Made by a program: the position numbers and the translations under genes. Of a stretch of 8,523 nucleotides of DNA, positions 6,080-8,523 are shown piece after piece. The first letter of the stretch is position 1, and every line of letters begins with the position of its first letter. Origin of the DNA: Candidatus Bathyarchaeota archaeon (lineage in GTDB: Archaea; Thermoproteota; Bathyarchaeia; Bathyarchaeales; Bathycorpusculaceae); contig DAOVIH010000046.1 in the NCBI GenBank assembly GCA_030673805.1, positions 1-8,523 on the forward strand, in the 5' to 3' direction. The notes under the pieces are model-generated. The model saw nothing but the letters and a program-made list of their open reading frames with translations, was not told where the DNA came from and made no database searches.

Positions 6080-6838
6080 CTACACAAGGCACGTCTGTAG
6101 TAGACTCTCAAAGTTGCTCCTTGACCGGAGTTTCTTGTAGAGCCGGGCGGCTTCAACTATTTCAGAAGTAACTCTTTTGCCCAGTACTTCCTCCACTTTT
6201 AAGGAGGGAAAACCACCTACGAAAAGAAACTGGCAAATAGAGGTAACATTCGCTGGTCTTCTTTTGGTGCTAGCGGTTTCGAAATCCACTATGAAAGGCT
6301 TTTCTTCTTTGTCAATAATCAAGTGTTTCGGTGCATGACTGAGTTCCCCATGATCCAAAGCGACCGAATCCAACCGCCAACATTGCTCCAAAACCTCCTC
6401 CAAAACTCTTCTCAAACAAGCTTCCTCTATGTTTCCGCCAAGCCACTCAGTAATCACTTCACCTTTAATAAACTGTGTTAAAAGGAAGTTCTGGCTCACA
6501 TCTCCAAGCTGAGGCCCGACGAGAACCGAGTTTGCTATGGTGAGCATTCTCGCTTCATGCTGCAACCCATTCCGGTCAGCATCTACCCTTCTGATTTTCA
6601 GAGCGATCCTCTTCCCTTTCGTGTGTCCTATTACAACTATGCCTACATGGCCTTTGCCCAAAACCGGTACATTAAAGACGCTGGTTTTCCCAGCAAACTC
6701 AATAGCCTCAACATTGAGGTTTTGCATTTCTTCAAGGCGCTCCTCCAACTCGGCACTGCCGCATTTTGGATAACATAATACTGAAGCAAAAGGCTCTTCC
6801 TTCAACCTCTCAATAGGAACTACAGTCTCGTTTCTCAA
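6080..6838 (-). CDS. COG2112/RIO-like Ser/Thr protein kinase
   Basis: The 252-residue product looks like the archaeal predicted Ser/Thr kinase family COG2112, related to RIO/Bud32-type lean kinases. Seen in order: an N-terminal segment with LCYPKC (21-26), then VLGKGHVGIVVIG (59-71) as glycine loop, ALKIRR with Lys81 as the ATP lysine, EARML (95-99), LDHGELSHAPKHLI (161-174) as catalytic loop with Asp162 and Lys171, and IVDFETAS (183-190) as metal-binding loop with Asp185. DFE replaces DFG, as in other members of these minimal kinases. A typical activation segment is missing, also usual for the group. The substrate is unknown. The TTG at 6838 is the first start codon after an in-frame stop. 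It has no ribosome binding site, but a TATA-like box about 26 nt upstream fits a leaderless transcript. It converges on purP and diverges from EF-2, so it is not in an operon here. Confidence 0.85.
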   Translation of the reverse strand: MRNETVVPIERLKEEPFASVLCYPKCGSAELEERLEEMQNLNVEAIEFAGKTSVFNVPVLGKGHVGIVVIGHTKGKRIALKIRRVDADRNGLQHEARMLTIANSVLVGPQLGDVSQNFLLTQFIKGEVITEWLGGNIEEACLRRVLEEVLEQCWRLDSVALDHGELSHAPKHLIIDKEEKPFIVDFETASTKRRPANVTSICQFLFVGGFPSLKVEEVLGKRVTSEIVEAARLYKKLRSRSNFESLLQTCLV

Positions 6839-6946
6839 GCTTTTTCATTCCACAATTAACATATTAATGTAATTTAGACAGATCATAAATTTAATAGGAA
6901 CTCTTTGATCACTAAACTTCTGTTTTGAAAGCCACGGGTTTAGAGG
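6839..6946. promoter_or_regulatory. Divergent promoter region between kinase and EF-2
   Basis: This 108-bp A+T-rich space must carry both promoters. For the kinase, ATTAATAT (minus strand, about 6862-6869) is centred about 26 nt upstream of the TTG start, consistent with a leaderless transcript. For EF-2, ATAAATTTAAT at about 6885-6895 would start transcription near 6916-6920 and leave a leader of some 30 nt. The positions come from inspection and typical archaeal spacing. Confidence 0.45.
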
Positions 6947-8523
6947 ATGACAAGATTCAGGCAGATGTCAGATATTCTTAGATTAATGAGTAACAAAGAA
7001 CAAATCAGAAACTTGGGAATAGTTGCCCACGTAGACCATGGAAAAACAACTTTGGCCGACTCATTACTAGCTGGGGCGGGTTTGCTTTCGCCCACGGTTG
7101 CTGGTTCTGTTAGGGTCCTTGATTATCTTAGAGAAGAGCAGAAGCGTGGTATCACGATGAAGAGTGCAAATATATCAATGCTTCACAAGACTATGGGTCA
7201 CCCTGTTTTGCTGAATCTTGTTGATACGCCTGGACACATAGATTTCATGGGCAAGGTAACTAGAGCCTTCCGAGCTATAGATGGCGCAGTGGTGGTTGTT
7301 GACGCTGTAGAGGGAATAATGATCCAAACTGAAATACTGCTAAGGCAAGCCCTAGCGGAAAGAGTTTGCCCAGTGCTTTTTATAAACAAGGTCGACCGGC
7401 TAATCACCGAACTCAAGCTTGACTCAAAGCAAATCGAAAAAAGGTTCAAACATATAATCAACGACTTCAATAAAATTCTTGAAATCCACGGTGAATTCCC
7501 TTTCAAACACTCGTGGAAGGCGGACGCAACTAGCGGTAGTGTGGTGCTGGGATCGGCGTTGCACAGGTGGGGTTTCACCCTTAGCATAATGCAACAAAAA
7601 GGGATGAAATTCCGAGAAGTTATGGGAGCATACAAAAACTCTGAGTACAAAAACCTCCACAAAGTCCTTCCGCTTCATAATGCAATACTTGAAATGGTGG
7701 TCAAAACCACTCCGAGCCCCCTTGTTGCACAGAAATACCGAGTGCCCAGAATCTGGAAAGGAGATCTGAACTCTGAAATTGGACAAGCAATGGTCAACTG
7801 TGATGACAAAGGACCTGCAGTTATGTGTATCACAAACGTCAAAAAAGACCCTAAAACAGGAACAATCTCAACCGGACGATTGTTTTCGGGTACCATTAAT
7901 GAAGGTGCCAAGGTCCACCTTCTAAACGCCGGCAAGGATTTTGTCAGCGAGGGAGTATTTGTTTACATGGGTGCTTTCAGAGAACCCGTAATTCAAGTTC
8001 CTGCTGGCAACATAGCCGCTATAATGGGCTTGGAACTGGCGAAGCCAGGAGAAACCCTTGTAACCGCTGACCAAAAAGAGGGAATGTTGCCTTTTGAACC
8101 AATAAAATATTTTTCAGAACCAGTTATAACAGTCGCTATCGAGCCCAGTGATCCTAGAAAAATACCCTTCTTGCTTAAGGTTATGAAACAGCTGGAACTT
8201 GAGGATCCCAACTTGAGAGTCACAATAAACAGAGAAACTGGAGAATATCTCTTGAGCGGAATGGGCGAATTACACCTTGAAACGTCGTTAAACACTCTAA
8301 GAGAATCGTCTAGCGACTCAGAAATATTTACGTCACCACCTAGGGTGGTTTTCAGGGAGAGCGTATCAAGAAAAGGCATTATCGCAACGGCTAAAAGCCC
8401 AAATTTAAAAAACACCTTTGTCTTGAAAGTGGAACCCGCGGTCAAATCTTCAACCCCCTCAAGTGAACCAGTTGAAATTGCCGGAAAAACTGCTAGTGCT
8501 ATTGCATCTGACGAGAACAAGAA
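6947..8523 (+). CDS. fusA: Translation elongation factor EF-2, partial (C-terminus missing)
   Basis: Archaeal EF-2 is the GTPase that moves tRNA and mRNA through the ribosome after peptide bond formation. About 525 residues are visible before the window ends. The G domain shows all motifs: AHVDHGKT (27-34, G1), RGIT (67-70, G2), DTPGH (93-97, G3), NKVD (147-150, G4) and GSAL (202-205, G5). It is followed by domain II (VMCITNVKKDPKTGTISTGRL) and domain III (SGMGELHLE), then the start of domain IV (RVVFRESV). The diphthamide loop lies further on and cannot be judged. ATG 6947 is chosen because the protein then begins MTRFRQMSDILRLM, like archaeal EF-2. AGAGG lies directly before it, too close to be a normal ribosome binding site, and ATG 6965 is the alternative. 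Some positions are unusual for EF-2 (LREEQKRGITMKS in switch I, DFMGKVTRAFRA after G3), so a paralog cannot be fully excluded. Confidence 0.93.
   Translation, partial: MTRFRQMSDILRLMSNKEQIRNLGIVAHVDHGKTTLADSLLAGAGLLSPTVAGSVRVLDYLREEQKRGITMKSANISMLHKTMGHPVLLNLVDTPGHIDFMGKVTRAFRAIDGAVVVVDAVEGIMIQTEILLRQALAERVCPVLFINKVDRLITELKLDSKQIEKRFKHIINDFNKILEIHGEFPFKHSWKADATSGSVVLGSALHRWGFTLSIMQQKGMKFREVMGAYKNSEYKNLHKVLPLHNAILEMVVKTTPSPLVAQKYRVPRIWKGDLNSEIGQAMVNCDDKGPAVMCITNVKKDPKTGTISTGRLFSGTINEGAKVHLLNAGKDFVSEGVFVYMGAFREPVIQVPAGNIAAIMGLELAKPGETLVTADQKEGMLPFEPIKYFSEPVITVAIEPSDPRKIPFLLKVMKQLELEDPNLRVTINRETGEYLLSGMGELHLETSLNTLRESSSDSEIFTSPPRVVFRESVSRKGIIATAKSPNLKNTFVLKVEPAVKSSTPSSEPVEIAGKTASAIASDENK

Noticed and set aside
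7198..8520. Minus-strand frames opposite EF-2 (7198-7662, 7424-7786, 7675-7935, 7993-8520)
   Set aside because: They are shadows of a gene with all GTPase motifs in the plus frame; none shows a known domain.
1..8523. CRISPR arrays, insertion sequences, toxin-antitoxin or phage genes
   Set aside because: No regularly spaced direct repeats, transposase-like frames, terminal inverted repeats or phage-like proteins were seen on reading both strands.

Overview
This window looks like a piece of an archaeal chromosome, moderately A+T-rich by eye. The strongest evidence is the set of genes: an EF-2 type translation factor, a COG2112 type archaeal kinase, two ATP-grasp proteins of the PurP (formate-dependent FAICAR synthetase) family, and a long SAICAR synthetase resembling the haloarchaeal one. 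TATA-like boxes at archaeal spacing and GGTGA/GAGGTG ribosome binding sites agree with this. From the general look of the proteins, a Bathyarchaeia (former MCG) or nearby lineage is my best guess, but I cannot prove it without a search.

Layout. At the left edge (about 1-139, minus strand) is the start of a hydrophobic, permease-like protein that leaves the window. Positions 116-417 hold no gene, but they contain a TTTAAA promoter-like box and a 25-nt stretch with the geometry of a tRNA 3' end that lacks a matching 5' half. Next come an M29 family aminopeptidase (418-1443) and a 65-residue small protein of unknown function (1586-1783).

The core is a purine biosynthesis group on the plus strand: purE (1961-2440, class II AIR carboxylase), a 356-nt gap, then purC (2797-3861), a divergent purP-family gene (3851-4948) and a canonical purP (4945-6030). 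The last three overlap head to tail (11 bp and an ATGA overlap), so they are very probably one translationally coupled operon. Together the genes would convert AIR to CAIR, CAIR to SAICAR and, after PurB (not in the window), AICAR to FAICAR using free formate. The IMP cyclohydrolase (PurO or PurH type) is not here either.

On the minus strand, converging on the pur operon, is a RIO/COG2112-like Ser/Thr kinase (6080-6838). It shares a 108-bp divergent promoter region with an EF-2 gene (from 6947) that runs off the right edge.

I see no CRISPR array, transposase, phage gene or clear new multi-gene system. The points most worth attention are the divergent PurP paralog with an altered ATP-grasp glycine loop, the class II PurE next to PurC (the same pair that is fused in animal PAICS), the orphan tRNA-like 3' end, and the small unknown protein.
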